A stretch of DNA of 64,000 nucleotides, from assembly GCA_027214255.1 (NCBI GenBank), contig JAPWHL010000002.1:330356-394355 (forward strand). Direction: 5' to 3'. Under the pieces are notes generated by a model. It did no database searches. It saw nothing but the letters and a program-made list of their open reading frames with translations, and was not told the origin of the DNA. Source of the stretch: Roseovarius aestuarii (GTDB lineage Bacteria > Pseudomonadota > Alphaproteobacteria > Rhodobacterales > Rhodobacteraceae). Positions 23,609 through 32,163 of this stretch are shown one piece after another; position 1 is the stretch's first letter; each line of letters begins with the position of its first letter. The position numbers and the translations under genes were made by a program.

Positions 23609-24082
23609 ATGAAAATGTCGCGTACCTCTTTGATCGTGCTGGCCGCCGGCGGGTCGGCTGCGTTGCTGTTGGGGGCATTCGCATTTCAGTATATCGGCGG
23701 GTTGGCCCCCTGCAAAATGTGCCTTTGGCAACGCTGGCCACACGCTGCGGCCATTCTTATCGGGTTGATCGCGTTGGCTGTTCGCGGGGCTGCCCTTCCC
23801 GTTTTGGGGGCATTGGCTGCCCTTACCACTGCAGCAATTGGCGGGTTTCATACCGGGGTCGAGCGTGGCTGGTGGGCTGGCCCCACATCCTGCTCGGGCG
23901 GGGGCGCGGGATTGTCCGGGCAATCCGGCAGTGACCTGCTCAGCCTTGAGGCACCAGTTAAGGTGGTAATGTGCGATGAGGTCGCATGGCAAATGCTCGG
24001 CCTATCCATGGCAAGCTGGAACATGGTGCTGGCGCTGGTGCTCGCCGCGGTGTGGATCATGGCGGCCCGCCGCAGCATCTAA
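23609..24082 (+). CDS. dsbB: Disulfide bond formation protein B
   Basis: 157 residues with four membrane spans. The first periplasmic loop has the quinone-coupled pair in CKMCLWQRWPH; the second pair is C in TSCSG and in VMCDEVAW. DsbB re-oxidises DsbA and passes electrons to quinone in the inner membrane. A glycine/serine-rich stretch (SGGGAGLSGQSGSD) in the second loop is typical of alphaproteobacterial forms. Confidence 0.92.
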   Translation: MKMSRTSLIVLAAGGSAALLLGAFAFQYIGGLAPCKMCLWQRWPHAAAILIGLIALAVRGAALPVLGALAALTTAAIGGFHTGVERGWWAGPTSCSGGGAGLSGQSGSDLLSLEAPVKVVMCDEVAWQMLGLSMASWNMVLALVLAAVWIMAARRSI

Positions 24083-24167
24083 CAAGCGCCCCCACAAAAC
24101 ATCACGACGACGTGGGGCTGCTGCCCAACGCCGGACCCTCCAGTGTTTTTCAAACTGACCCGGCCTG

Positions 24168-24596
24168 TCAGCCCGCCGACTTGCGCGTACTGAGCAACAG
24201 GTTGGTTTCGCTGCTGACAATACCGTCGAAACGCCGGATCTGGGCCAGAACCTGATCCAGTTCCTCTAACGTGGAGGTGCCGATTTCCACGATAATATCC
24301 CAGCGACCGTTGGTCGTATGGGTCGCGCGCACCGCGCTAAGCCCGTTCAGCTGGCGCATAATCCGGTCCGCGCCACGCCCTTCCACGCCCAACATCATCA
24401 ACCCACGCACCGCATCGCGCGCCGTGTCCCCTTTCAGCACGACACTAAACCCTACGATTTCGCCACTCCGCTGCAATCTCTCGATCCGCGACCGCACCGT
24501 CGTACGCGACACGCCCAGCCCCAGAGCAAGGTCAGAAAGCGACGCCCGCCCGTCATGGCGCAAGGCCGAGATCAACTGATGATCCACTTCATCCAT
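24168..24596 (-). CDS. Lrp/AsnC-family regulator
   Basis: 142 residues: N-terminal winged HTH (DEVDHQLISALRHDGRASLS, DLALGLGVSRTTVRSRIERL) and C-terminal RAM effector domain (VRATHTTNGRWDIIVEIG). It diverges from the arginase gene, the usual layout for a local regulator of arginine catabolism; the amino acid sensed is inferred. Confidence 0.9.
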   Translation of the reverse strand: MDEVDHQLISALRHDGRASLSDLALGLGVSRTTVRSRIERLQRSGEIVGFSVVLKGDTARDAVRGLMMLGVEGRGADRIMRQLNGLSAVRATHTTNGRWDIIVEIGTSTLEELDQVLAQIRRFDGIVSSETNLLLSTRKSAG

Positions 24597-24720
24597 ATCG
24601 TCAGAAACACCTTCCGTTTAGATCATAATGGTTTCGAATCGTGCAAAATGCCCGCTTCCTTCGTCCCAGTTTGCGCATCACAACAGGAAAAACCACCCGT
24701 GATAGCAATAAGAGGCCTCC

Positions 24721-25650
24721 ATGACCCACAAAACCTGCATTCTGATCGGCGCCCCGATGGACAGTGGCAAATCGCGCAAAGGTTGCCTGATGGGGCCTGA
24801 CGCGTATCGTGTGGCTGGTATTGACACGGCCCTTTCGGATTTGGGCCATAGCGTTCTGGACATGGGCAACATTGCGCCTGACGCGGCCGACGCCCCTGCC
24901 TCTCTGCCCGGTCATCTGCACGCCCCGGGCGAAGTCATTGGTTGGACCAGCGCATTGGCGCGCGCCGCCGAAGACAGCCTGTCGCGTGGCCTGCCAATTT
25001 TCTTGGGCGGCGATCATGCGCTGGCCCTGGGCTCTGTTCTGGGCGCAGCGCGCCATGCCGCCGCTCAGGATCGCCCGCTTTTCGTTTTGTGGCTGGATGC
25101 ACATACCGATTTCCACACTCCGCAAAGCACCGCGTCGGGCAATCTACACGGTGCACCGTTGGGCTATGTCACAGGGCGCGATGGGTTTGACGGTTTCCCG
25201 CCCGTCAACCATCCGGTTGCGCATAAAAACATCTGCCTTCTGGGCCTGCGGTCCGTCGATCCAGACGAACGTGACACACTTCAGGCCACCGACGTGCGTT
25301 ATCACGATATGCGCAGCATCGACGAATCCGGCATTGCCCGCCCACTTGACGCCTTTCTCAAGGACGTCGCAGCGGCCAACGGCATGTTGCACGTGTCGCT
25401 GGATGTCGATTTCCTTGATCCCAGCTTTGCCCCTGCCGTTGGTACCACGGTTCCCGGAGGTGCCACCATGCGCGAGGCCCATCTGGTGATGGAAATGATT
25501 TGCGACTCGGGGTTGATGACCTCTCTGGATCTGGTCGAGCTGAACCCGTTTCTGGATGACCGGGGCCGCACCGCACAGGTGATGGTCGATCTGGCTGCCT
25601 CGGCGCTGGGTCGTCGCGTGTTCGACCGCCCTACCCGTGCCTACAACTGA
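24721..25650 (+). CDS. rocF: Arginase
   Basis: 309 residues of ureohydrolase fold. Mn-binding motifs are intact: GGDHA (H99), DAHTD (D126, H128, D130) and SLDVDFLDP near 230. The N-terminal MDSGKSRKGCLMGP and the tail ELNPFLDDRGRTAQVMVDL match true arginases, which convert arginine to ornithine and urea. The ornithine cyclodeaminase-like gene follows after 25 bp, so the pair may route arginine to proline. AGAGG precedes the ATG. Agmatinase is a less likely alternative. Confidence 0.9.
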   Translation: MTHKTCILIGAPMDSGKSRKGCLMGPDAYRVAGIDTALSDLGHSVLDMGNIAPDAADAPASLPGHLHAPGEVIGWTSALARAAEDSLSRGLPIFLGGDHALALGSVLGAARHAAAQDRPLFVLWLDAHTDFHTPQSTASGNLHGAPLGYVTGRDGFDGFPPVNHPVAHKNICLLGLRSVDPDERDTLQATDVRYHDMRSIDESGIARPLDAFLKDVAAANGMLHVSLDVDFLDPSFAPAVGTTVPGGATMREAHLVMEMICDSGLMTSLDLVELNPFLDDRGRTAQVMVDLAASALGRRVFDRPTRAYN

Positions 25651-25675
25651 TATCGATAGAAACAGGATTTCGACC

Positions 25676-26734
25676 ATGACAAACAATCCATTCCCGTCGC
25701 ACAAAGCTCTGGTGCCCTTCGTCAGTGTCGATCACATGATGCAGCTGATCCATCATATCGGCATTGAGCCCATGTTGATCGGGCTTGCTGCCGCTATCGA
25801 GCAGGATTTCAAACGCTGGGAGCTGTTTGACAAAACACCCCGCGTCGCCAGCCACTCGGCGGAAGGTGTGATCGAGTTGATGCCAACCTCGGACGGTGAG
25901 GTTTACGGCTTTAAATACGTCAATGGTCACCCCAAGAACATGAAGGAGGGGCTGCAAACCGTCACCGCCTTTGGATTGTTGGCGGATGTCGGCAACGGAT
26001 ACCCGGTGCTGCTCAGCGAAATGACCATTCTGACGGCCCTGCGCACTGCTGCGACCTCGGCCTTGGTGGCGAAATATCTTGCGCCCAAGGGGGCCGACAC
26101 GATGGCAATGATTGGCAACGGCGCACAATCCGAATTTCAAAGCCTGGCCATGAAGGCCGTCTGTGGTCTGAAAACCGTGCGTCTTTATGATATCGATCGG
26201 GCGGCAACGCGCAAAGCGGCCAAGAACCTTGCCGGAACGGGTTTGACGGTGGTCGAATGCACCTGCGCAGAAGAGGCCATGGAGGGCGCGCAGATCATCA
26301 CCACCTGCACCGCCGACAAACAATGCGCGACGATCCTGACCGACAACATGGTCGGCCCCGGCGTGCACATCAATGCCATTGGCGGCGATTGCCCCGGCAA
26401 AACCGAACTGGCCGCAGATATCCTGCATCGCAGCGACATCTTCGTCGAGTTCCCGCCCCAGACCCGGATCGAAGGCGAGATTCAGCAACTGGCACCGGAT
26501 CACGCCGTCACCGAACTGTGGCAAGTGATGAGCGGAACCGCCAAGGGCCGCACCAGTGATGCACAAATTACCCTGTTTGACAGTGTCGGGTTCGCGATCG
26601 AGGATTTCAGCGCCCTGCGTTATGTGCGCGATCAGATCAAGGACACGCAATTCTATCACGATCTGGATCTTCTGGCCGATCCAGACGACCCGCGTGACCT
26701 GTTTGGTATGGTGAAACGCGCCACACCCCAATAG
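25676..26734 (+). CDS. Ornithine cyclodeaminase
   Basis: 352 residues from ATG 25676 (AGGA upstream), full length for the family. N-terminal substrate part FVSVDHMMQLIHHIGIEPML and SAEGVIELMPTSDGEVYGFK; NAD-binding AMIGNGAQSEFQSLAMKAVC; and the conserved GPGVHINAIGGDCPGKTEL, with the catalytic Asp. The enzyme makes proline and ammonia from ornithine. Downstream of arginase in the same orientation, it is very probably in the same operon. Confidence 0.92.
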   Translation: MTNNPFPSHKALVPFVSVDHMMQLIHHIGIEPMLIGLAAAIEQDFKRWELFDKTPRVASHSAEGVIELMPTSDGEVYGFKYVNGHPKNMKEGLQTVTAFGLLADVGNGYPVLLSEMTILTALRTAATSALVAKYLAPKGADTMAMIGNGAQSEFQSLAMKAVCGLKTVRLYDIDRAATRKAAKNLAGTGLTVVECTCAEEAMEGAQIITTCTADKQCATILTDNMVGPGVHINAIGGDCPGKTELAADILHRSDIFVEFPPQTRIEGEIQQLAPDHAVTELWQVMSGTAKGRTSDAQITLFDSVGFAIEDFSALRYVRDQIKDTQFYHDLDLLADPDDPRDLFGMVKRATPQ

Positions 26735-26752
26735 CGCGGCAGAGTGATCACA

Positions 26753-26785
26753 GCCCCGTCGCGACGGGGCCAATTACCTTTTATT
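26753..26785 (+). terminator. Intrinsic terminator after the arginase operon
   Basis: GCCCCGTC-GC-GACGGGGC hairpin (26753-26770) followed by CAATTACCTTTTATT. It lies 19 bp after the cyclodeaminase stop. Confidence 0.8.
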
Positions 26786-26799
26786 AAGTCTTGATAGAT

Positions 26800-26868
26800 G
26801 GCCCGCCAGCGTCCGCTTTGCCCCAGTATCCGTGAGAGGTAAGGGCAAAAAGGCACTCTGGCGGGCTA
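26800..26868. other. Nested inverted repeats, possible structured RNA
   Basis: Within the 313-bp gap 26735-27047, which has no credible gene, GCCCGCCAG (about 26801) pairs with CTGGCGGGC (about 26858). Inside it TTTGCCC pairs with GGGCAAA, leaving a loop CAGTATCCGTGAGAGGTAA. Two stacked stems over 66 bases suggest a structured RNA or protein-binding cruciform. No promoter was identified. Confidence 0.35.
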
Positions 26869-27009
26869 GATCCCAAACCGCCGAAAGTATCGGGGGATGA
26901 GTTTGGCGATTTGGGTCAACGATTAGCATCGCTTAACGTGAATTGGCATTCGAATTTGCGAACAAAGCCGTATGCCAACAGCCCGCGCGATGCCTATCGT
27001 TTGGTTCAA

Positions 27010-27042
27010 CGCGGCCCTCCTTAGCTGTTGGGAGGACCGCAA
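27010..27042 (-). terminator. Possible terminator hairpin after the EF-hand gene
   Basis: GCGGCCCTCC ... GGAGGACCGC pairs with one mismatch, just beyond the minus-strand stop at 27048. No strong U-tract follows, so it may be a processing or weak terminator site. Confidence 0.45.
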
Positions 27043-27047
27043 ACTGT

Positions 27048-27320
27048 TTAGCCTTCACTCGCTGGGGCGGGGATCAAGCCTTGTTCCTGTCCGGCCACCA
27101 TCTCGGCATCGTCTAGGGCACCATCGCCGTTCGTGTCGAGCTGGCTGAACTGGTCGGCGGTCATTTCTGGGTAGGCCGCCATCATTTCGTCAATGGTCAT
27201 CACCCCATCGCCGTTGGCGTCCAGTTCGACCACGGATTCAGCCATCGTCATCGAGGATTGCGCCACAGCGGAATTTGCCAGCGCGCCCATACCGATCAGG
27301 ATTGCGATAAACTTTGTCAT
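27048..27320 (-). CDS. Secreted EF-hand calcium-binding protein
   Basis: 90 residues from ATG 27320 (AGGAG upstream). Signal peptide MTKFIAILIGMGALANSAVA, then two EF-hand loops, DANGDGVMTIDE and DTNGDGALDDAE. Both have the D-x-N-x-D-G pattern with a terminal Glu, so Ca2+ binding is likely. Periplasmic sensor or buffer role is inferred. It diverges from the sigma-factor gene. Confidence 0.85.
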   Translation of the reverse strand: MTKFIAILIGMGALANSAVAQSSMTMAESVVELDANGDGVMTIDEMMAAYPEMTADQFSQLDTNGDGALDDAEMVAGQEQGLIPAPASEG

Positions 27321-27583
27321 GGTAGTTCTCCTATTCGTGTCGTCATTACGGATCATGTGAGCAGGCAGCATTGCCCGTCTCACAGTACAGGACGCACCAA
27401 TTGCGCTTTGCGTCCTGCGCGGGATTCCGCCGCGCGACACTTCGCTCAACCATTTGAGTGATTTGGCAGGAGGTCGCGCAAAAAGCGCGATCTGGGCCCG
27501 TCGGCAAAAACCCCCGCGTTGCGCGCAGGTGTGCGGCTGCGCCACGGTATGGACATCCCTGCCCTCATCGAAAGGTTACGCTG

Positions 27584-28087
27584 ATGACATGTCCCCGTCT
27601 TGCATCCGAAACATTGACCGCCCTGCACCCCGACCTGATGCGCCTTGCGCGCAGGTTGGCCAACTCCGAATCCGAAGCGCAGGATTTGGCGCAAGAGACG
27701 ATTCTGCGCCTTTGGCGGCGGCGCTATGAATTGAACGAGATAGACGATCTGCGCGCCTATGCCCGCACTGCGATGCGCAACCTTTTTCGTCAGGGGTTAC
27801 GCCATGCACCTTTTCAAACCTTGGAACACGCCCCGGAGCCAACAGAAGGGCCCGCAGTTTTCGGGGCCTTGGCACTGCGCGATGTGGCTGGGGCGATCAC
27901 GCGCCTGCCGGACGATCAGTCCCGCCTGATCCGTCTGGTTGCCGATGGTGAAACCAGCCCCGCCGCGCTGGCCCGTTTGACGGGATGTCAGGTGGGCACA
28001 GTGATGTCCCGTCTGGCGCGGGCACGGGCACAATTGCGCCGCGACATAGGGCTGGGCGCAGCAACCCCCGTCAACGACCTGTTGTAA
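27584..28087 (+). CDS. ECF-type RNA polymerase sigma factor
   Basis: 167 residues from ATG 27584 (AAAGG upstream). Region 2: LMRLARRLANSESEAQDLAQ then ETILRLWRRRYE. Region 4: ITRLPDDQSRLIRLVADGET, SPAALARLTGCQVGTVMSRL and ARARAQLRRDIG. There is no anti-sigma gene next to it; the divergent neighbour is the EF-hand protein. Target promoters unknown. Confidence 0.87.
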   Translation: MTCPRLASETLTALHPDLMRLARRLANSESEAQDLAQETILRLWRRRYELNEIDDLRAYARTAMRNLFRQGLRHAPFQTLEHAPEPTEGPAVFGALALRDVAGAITRLPDDQSRLIRLVADGETSPAALARLTGCQVGTVMSRLARARAQLRRDIGLGAATPVNDLL

Positions 28088-28150
28088 CCGCCAAGGCGCA
28101 GAATATTTTGTTGGTATACGCATTTTGCTTGTTTTGGACAGTAAACATGC

Positions 28151-29176
28151 ATGAATAGCCGGATGACCATGCCCACACCCCTCCCCGTCAGGATTGTGAT
28201 GTTGCTCACGCCGCATTTCAATCTGTCGGCGACCACCGGATTTATCGACCCGTTCAGGGCCGTCAACTATTTGGACGGCACCACCCATTTCACTTGGGAA
28301 TTCGTATCGGTTCAGGGCGGTGCGTGTCTGGCCAGCAACGGTGTCAGGATTGAGACGAGACCGCTTGCCGATATTCAGGGCGACAAACGGGACATGGTCA
28401 TCGTTTCTTCCAGTTGGACCCCCGAGCAATATACAAGTATCGCGCTGCGAAGCGCCTTGTGGCGTTGGGCCGGACTCGGCGCAACCTTGGGCGGGTTGGA
28501 CACAGGTGCGTTTGTTTTGGCACGCGCCGGGCTGTTGGAGGGCCGCCGCGCGACGGTGCATTATGAACATATGGACGCCTTTGGCGAAATGTTCCCCGAG
28601 TGCACCCTAAGCGAGGAACTCTATGTGTTTGACGGCGCCCGCATCACATGCGCCGGAGGCAGCGCGTCCGTGGATTTCGCGCTGCACATCATTCGCGCCA
28701 CACTGGGCGATGCATTGGCCAATGCCACCGCGCGCTATCTGTTTCATCAATCCGTGCGCCCTGCCGGAACTTTGCAAAACGCGAACCCGACCGATCCCTT
28801 GGGCAACACCGCCCCCGGCACGGTGAGGCGTGCAATCGCACTTATGGAGCAACATCTGGAAACGCCGATCCCCATTGCCGAGGTCTGTCAACATATCGGC
28901 ACATCCCACCGCCAGTTGAACCGCCTGTTTGCGACCTATGTGCGCAAAACGCCTGCTCTGTATTATCGCGACATCCGTCTGGATCGGGCACGCGGGTTGG
29001 TGACGCAAACAGAAATGACCATGGCGCAGGTTGCATTGGCGTCCGGGTTCGCCAGCCAAGTGCATTTTTCCCGTGCCTATCGTGAACGCTTCGGCCTGCC
29101 CCCCCGGCGCGACCGTATAGAAGGGCGCGTTCCCTTTGCGTTTCGTGCATGGCCGATGCACCGAACCGGACGTTAG
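28151..29176 (+). CDS. GlxA-type AraC regulator (GbdR/CdhR-like)
   Basis: 341 residues. The N-terminal DJ-1/PfpI-like domain (RIVMLLTPHFNLSATTGFID, GGLDTGAFVLARAGLLEGRR) binds effectors. The C-terminal AraC domain has two HTHs (TPIPIAEVCQHIGTSHRQLN and MTMAQVALASGFASQVHFSR). Members of this group regulate glycine betaine, carnitine and dimethylglycine catabolism. The neighbouring Rieske oxygenase and carnitine-dehydrogenase-like genes fit that role. Confidence 0.88.
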   Translation: MNSRMTMPTPLPVRIVMLLTPHFNLSATTGFIDPFRAVNYLDGTTHFTWEFVSVQGGACLASNGVRIETRPLADIQGDKRDMVIVSSSWTPEQYTSIALRSALWRWAGLGATLGGLDTGAFVLARAGLLEGRRATVHYEHMDAFGEMFPECTLSEELYVFDGARITCAGGSASVDFALHIIRATLGDALANATARYLFHQSVRPAGTLQNANPTDPLGNTAPGTVRRAIALMEQHLETPIPIAEVCQHIGTSHRQLNRLFATYVRKTPALYYRDIRLDRARGLVTQTEMTMAQVALASGFASQVHFSRAYRERFGLPPRRDRIEGRVPFAFRAWPMHRTGR

Positions 29177-29186
29177 GGGGATCGCT

Positions 29187-29217
29187 TATACGCAAGCCCG
29201 TCCAAATACGCATAATT
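29187..29217. promoter_or_regulatory. Candidate AraC-type operator pair upstream of the Rieske gene
   Basis: TATACGCAAG and AATACGCATAATT place two TACGCA boxes 18 bp apart (29189 and 29207). A third TATACGCA lies at 28115, upstream of the regulator itself. Repeats near both promoters suggest shared control; no binding data. Confidence 0.4.
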
Positions 29218-29312
29218 GACGGCGATTTGCGCACATTCCCAACACGCGTGTCAGGCACTCTGATCCCATAATTCGTCCAGCACCCACTTGGTTGCCAGAA
29301 TCGGAGTAGCCC

Positions 29313-30464
29313 ATGTCTCAACTGCCCTCACCCGCCGATTTCGCCAGTATCCGCGCAGGCTATGACCAAGATTGCGGTAAATCCCTATCCCTGCACGCAG
29401 ATGCCTATACGCGCGACGACTGGTTTCAGGCCGATCTCAGGGCGATCTTTGCCCGCCACTGGCAATGGGTCTGTCACGTTGAAAAACTGCGTATGCCGGG
29501 TGATTACATCGCCCTGACGGTTGCCGGGCATCCTATTGCCGTCGTGCGCGACAAAGAGGGCGTTTTGCGCGCATTCTACAACGTGTGCAAACACCGCGCG
29601 CATGAATTGCTAAGCGGGTCAGGCAATACAACCCGCATCATGTGCCCATATCATGCGTGGGTTTACAAACTGGATGGCCAATTGGTGCGCGCCCCCGAAA
29701 CCGAGCACCTGAGCGATTTCACCCCGTCCGAGATATGTCTGGATGAGGTGCAGGTGGAAGAGTTCTGTGGCTTTGTCTACGTCAACCTTGATCCCACAGC
29801 CAAATCCCTGTCCGAGCAAAGCGGCAGTCTGGAAACCGAGATCCGCCATTGGGCACCGGATATTGACACCCTGACCTTCGGTCGACGTCTGAGCTATGAC
29901 ATTCAATCGAACTGGAAAAATGTCGTGGATAATTTCCTAGAATGTTATCACTGCCCGACCGCGCATAAGGATTTCTGTGACCTTGTGGACATGGACACCT
30001 ACAAGGTCACGACCTATGGCATCTATTCGTCGCATATGGCCGAAGCCGGAAACACCCCCAACAGTGCTTATGACGTCTCCAACGCGACCGTGAAAACCCA
30101 TGCCGTCTGGTGGTTGTGGCCCACCACCTGTCTGATGCGTTATCCCGGTCGCTCCAGCATGATCGTGTTGAACATCATCCCGATGGGACCGAACCGCACC
30201 CTAGAAACCTATGACTTCTATCTGGAAACGCCCGAGCCGGATGCAATGGAACTGGACGCGATCCGGTACATCGACGCCGTCCTCCAACCTGAGGATATTG
30301 CCCTGGTCGAGTCGGTTCAGCGCGGCATGAACACGCCCGCCTTTACCCAAGGACGCATCGTGAATGATCCTTCTGGATCGGGCAAATCGGAACATGCGGT
30401 GCACCATTTCCACGGTCTGGTTCTGGACGCCTACGCCAAGCTGGCCCAAAGCAGCGCAGCATAA
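29313..30464 (+). CDS. CntA-like Rieske non-heme iron oxygenase, alpha subunit
   Basis: 383 residues. Rieske cluster ligands C92-x-H94 and C111-x2-H114 (CPYHAW). Catalytic iron region VVDNFLECYHCPTAH (D206, E210, H213, H218). The block HRAHELLSGSGN and the C-terminal PEDIALVESVQRGMNT plus SEHAVHHFHGLV closely follow carnitine monooxygenase CntA and its YeaW relatives, including Glu in the bridging position. Such enzymes cleave or hydroxylate quaternary ammonium substrates. No reductase (CntB-type) gene is adjacent, so electrons must come from elsewhere. Glycine betaine monooxygenase is an alternative. Confidence 0.85.
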   Translation: MSQLPSPADFASIRAGYDQDCGKSLSLHADAYTRDDWFQADLRAIFARHWQWVCHVEKLRMPGDYIALTVAGHPIAVVRDKEGVLRAFYNVCKHRAHELLSGSGNTTRIMCPYHAWVYKLDGQLVRAPETEHLSDFTPSEICLDEVQVEEFCGFVYVNLDPTAKSLSEQSGSLETEIRHWAPDIDTLTFGRRLSYDIQSNWKNVVDNFLECYHCPTAHKDFCDLVDMDTYKVTTYGIYSSHMAEAGNTPNSAYDVSNATVKTHAVWWLWPTTCLMRYPGRSSMIVLNIIPMGPNRTLETYDFYLETPEPDAMELDAIRYIDAVLQPEDIALVESVQRGMNTPAFTQGRIVNDPSGSGKSEHAVHHFHGLVLDAYAKLAQSSAA

Positions 30465-30546
30465 CCAGCGACCTGATAGACGCTTACGTCCGCGCCTTAC
30501 AGTGCGGAATGACAACGTGAAACGCCCCATTGAAAGAGAGCGAGAT

Positions 30547-31347
30547 ATGAGACTGCAAGGCAAAACCGCATTGGTGACAGGGGCGCGCGGTGGTATCGGG
30601 CGGGCCATCGTCGCCCGGTTTGAGCGCGAAGGCGCGCGCGTCTACGCCGCTGACCTGACTGAAACGGGTTCTATTTCAAACGCTTCAGCCGCTGAATTGC
30701 CCGGTAATTTCGTCAAGCTGGACGTCACATCCGAGGCCGATGCCATCAACGCCATGCAGCGAGTGCGCGCTGATGTCGGGCATCTGGACATCCTGATCAA
30801 CGCCGCCGGAATCGAGATTGAGAAAACCATCGAAGATACGACGCTGGACGAATGGAACCGCTCTTTTGCGGTCAACGTCACCGGCACGTTCCTGACCTCA
30901 AAACACGCGCTGCCCCTGATGCGCGCCGCCGCGCAAAACGGTGCAACCGCCAGTCTGATCAACTTCGGCTCATACGACGGATTCATCGCCGATCCCGGAC
31001 TGGCGGCCTATTGCGCGACCAAAGGTGCAGTGCATGCGCTGACTCGCGCAATGGCCTGCGATCACGGCCCCGAAGGCATCCGCGTAAACGCAATCTGTCC
31101 GGGTTATATCGACACGCCGATGTTGCAAAGCTTCTTTACCGGAGACGGCTCCGGCGGCGGTGGAAAATCCATAGATGATTTGCAGCAAGCGGTCCGTGAT
31201 GTGCATCCCATGCGCAGCTACGGCACGCCCGATGACATCGCCAATCTGGTGACTTGGTTGGCCAGTGACGAGGCGCGCTATGCATCTGGGCAGCTGTGGA
31301 TTCTGGACGGCGGGCTAAGCGCACAGGTACAGCAAATGAAATTGTGA
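30547..31347 (+). CDS. Short-chain dehydrogenase/reductase
   Basis: 266 residues from ATG 30547, classical SDR: TGARGGIGRAI (NAD(P) binding), NAAG, catalytic S (NFGSYDG) and YCATK, then PGYIDTPML. An Asp in YAADL after the second strand favours NAD over NADP. It has a glycine-rich insert, GDGSGGGGKS, near residue 205. Second gene of the Rieske operon; probably oxidises an alcohol intermediate. Confidence 0.85.
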   Translation: MRLQGKTALVTGARGGIGRAIVARFEREGARVYAADLTETGSISNASAAELPGNFVKLDVTSEADAINAMQRVRADVGHLDILINAAGIEIEKTIEDTTLDEWNRSFAVNVTGTFLTSKHALPLMRAAAQNGATASLINFGSYDGFIADPGLAAYCATKGAVHALTRAMACDHGPEGIRVNAICPGYIDTPMLQSFFTGDGSGGGGKSIDDLQQAVRDVHPMRSYGTPDDIANLVTWLASDEARYASGQLWILDGGLSAQVQQMKL

Positions 31348-31416
31348 CCGCTGCGATCAGGGAACGTGGCCTGCATCCGCTGCGCCGCTTCATCCAGCAA
31401 ACAGGACGAAACACTC

Positions 31417-32163
31417 ATGACGCAAGACATCGCCATCATCACCGGAGCTGCAGGCGGTATCGGGCGCGCCGTGACCGACCGCTTGCTGTCGGACGGCTTT
31501 GGCGTGCTGGGCTGTGGGCGCAGCCCGCGCCCCGCTGATTTCCCCGGCGCGGCGCATTGGGTTCAAGCCAGTGTGGCAGCCCCTGCCGGAGCCGCGCAGA
31601 TTGCCCGCACAGCTCAGGATCTTGGCCCTGTGACAGTGCTGGTGAACAATGCGGGGGTGCAAATCGAAAAGACAGTGGCGGACACAACCGACGCTGATTG
31701 GGACCTGTTGATGGGGGCCAATTGCCGGGGGGTGTTCAACATGTGCCGCGCGGTCCTGCCCGACATGTCGCGGTACGGTGGCAGCATCGTCAATATCGGG
31801 TCGATCTCGGCCACGGTGGCGGACCCGTCCATGGCGCTATACAACGCCTCCAAGGCCTTTGTGCACGGGCTGACGCGGTCCATCGCAGTCGATCACGGGC
31901 CGAATGTACGCTGCAACGCCATCGCGCCCGGCTGGATCATGACCGACATGGCCGAAGATGGATTTGCGCTGGCGGACGACCCGGCCAAGGCCATGCAAGA
32001 CGCACTGGCCCGCCATCCGGTCGGACGCATGGGCATGCCTACCGACGTGGCCAATATGGTTGCGTGGCTCGTCTCGGATCAGGCGGCCTATGTGTCAGGC
32101 GCAAGTTTCACCGTGGATGGCGGCATGACAGCGGCCTCCCCCTTAAATCCGGGATTGTTTTGA
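31417..32163 (+). CDS. Short-chain dehydrogenase/reductase
   Basis: 248 residues from ATG 31417. TGAAGGIGRAV, NNAGVQIEKT, S in NIGSISA, Y-x3-K in LYNASKAF, and APGWIMTDM. It is related to, but distinct from, the preceding SDR (both have the rare GxxIEKT after NAAG/NNAG), which suggests an old duplication. It overlaps the next gene by one base (TGATG). Confidence 0.85.
   Translation: MTQDIAIITGAAGGIGRAVTDRLLSDGFGVLGCGRSPRPADFPGAAHWVQASVAAPAGAAQIARTAQDLGPVTVLVNNAGVQIEKTVADTTDADWDLLMGANCRGVFNMCRAVLPDMSRYGGSIVNIGSISATVADPSMALYNASKAFVHGLTRSIAVDHGPNVRCNAIAPGWIMTDMAEDGFALADDPAKAMQDALARHPVGRMGMPTDVANMVAWLVSDQAAYVSGASFTVDGGMTAASPLNPGLF

Noticed and set aside
27458..27583. Longer sigma factor starting at 27458
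   Set aside because: The extra N-terminal 42 residues are basic, non-family sequence; ATG 27584 has a good ribosome site and starts the normal region 2.
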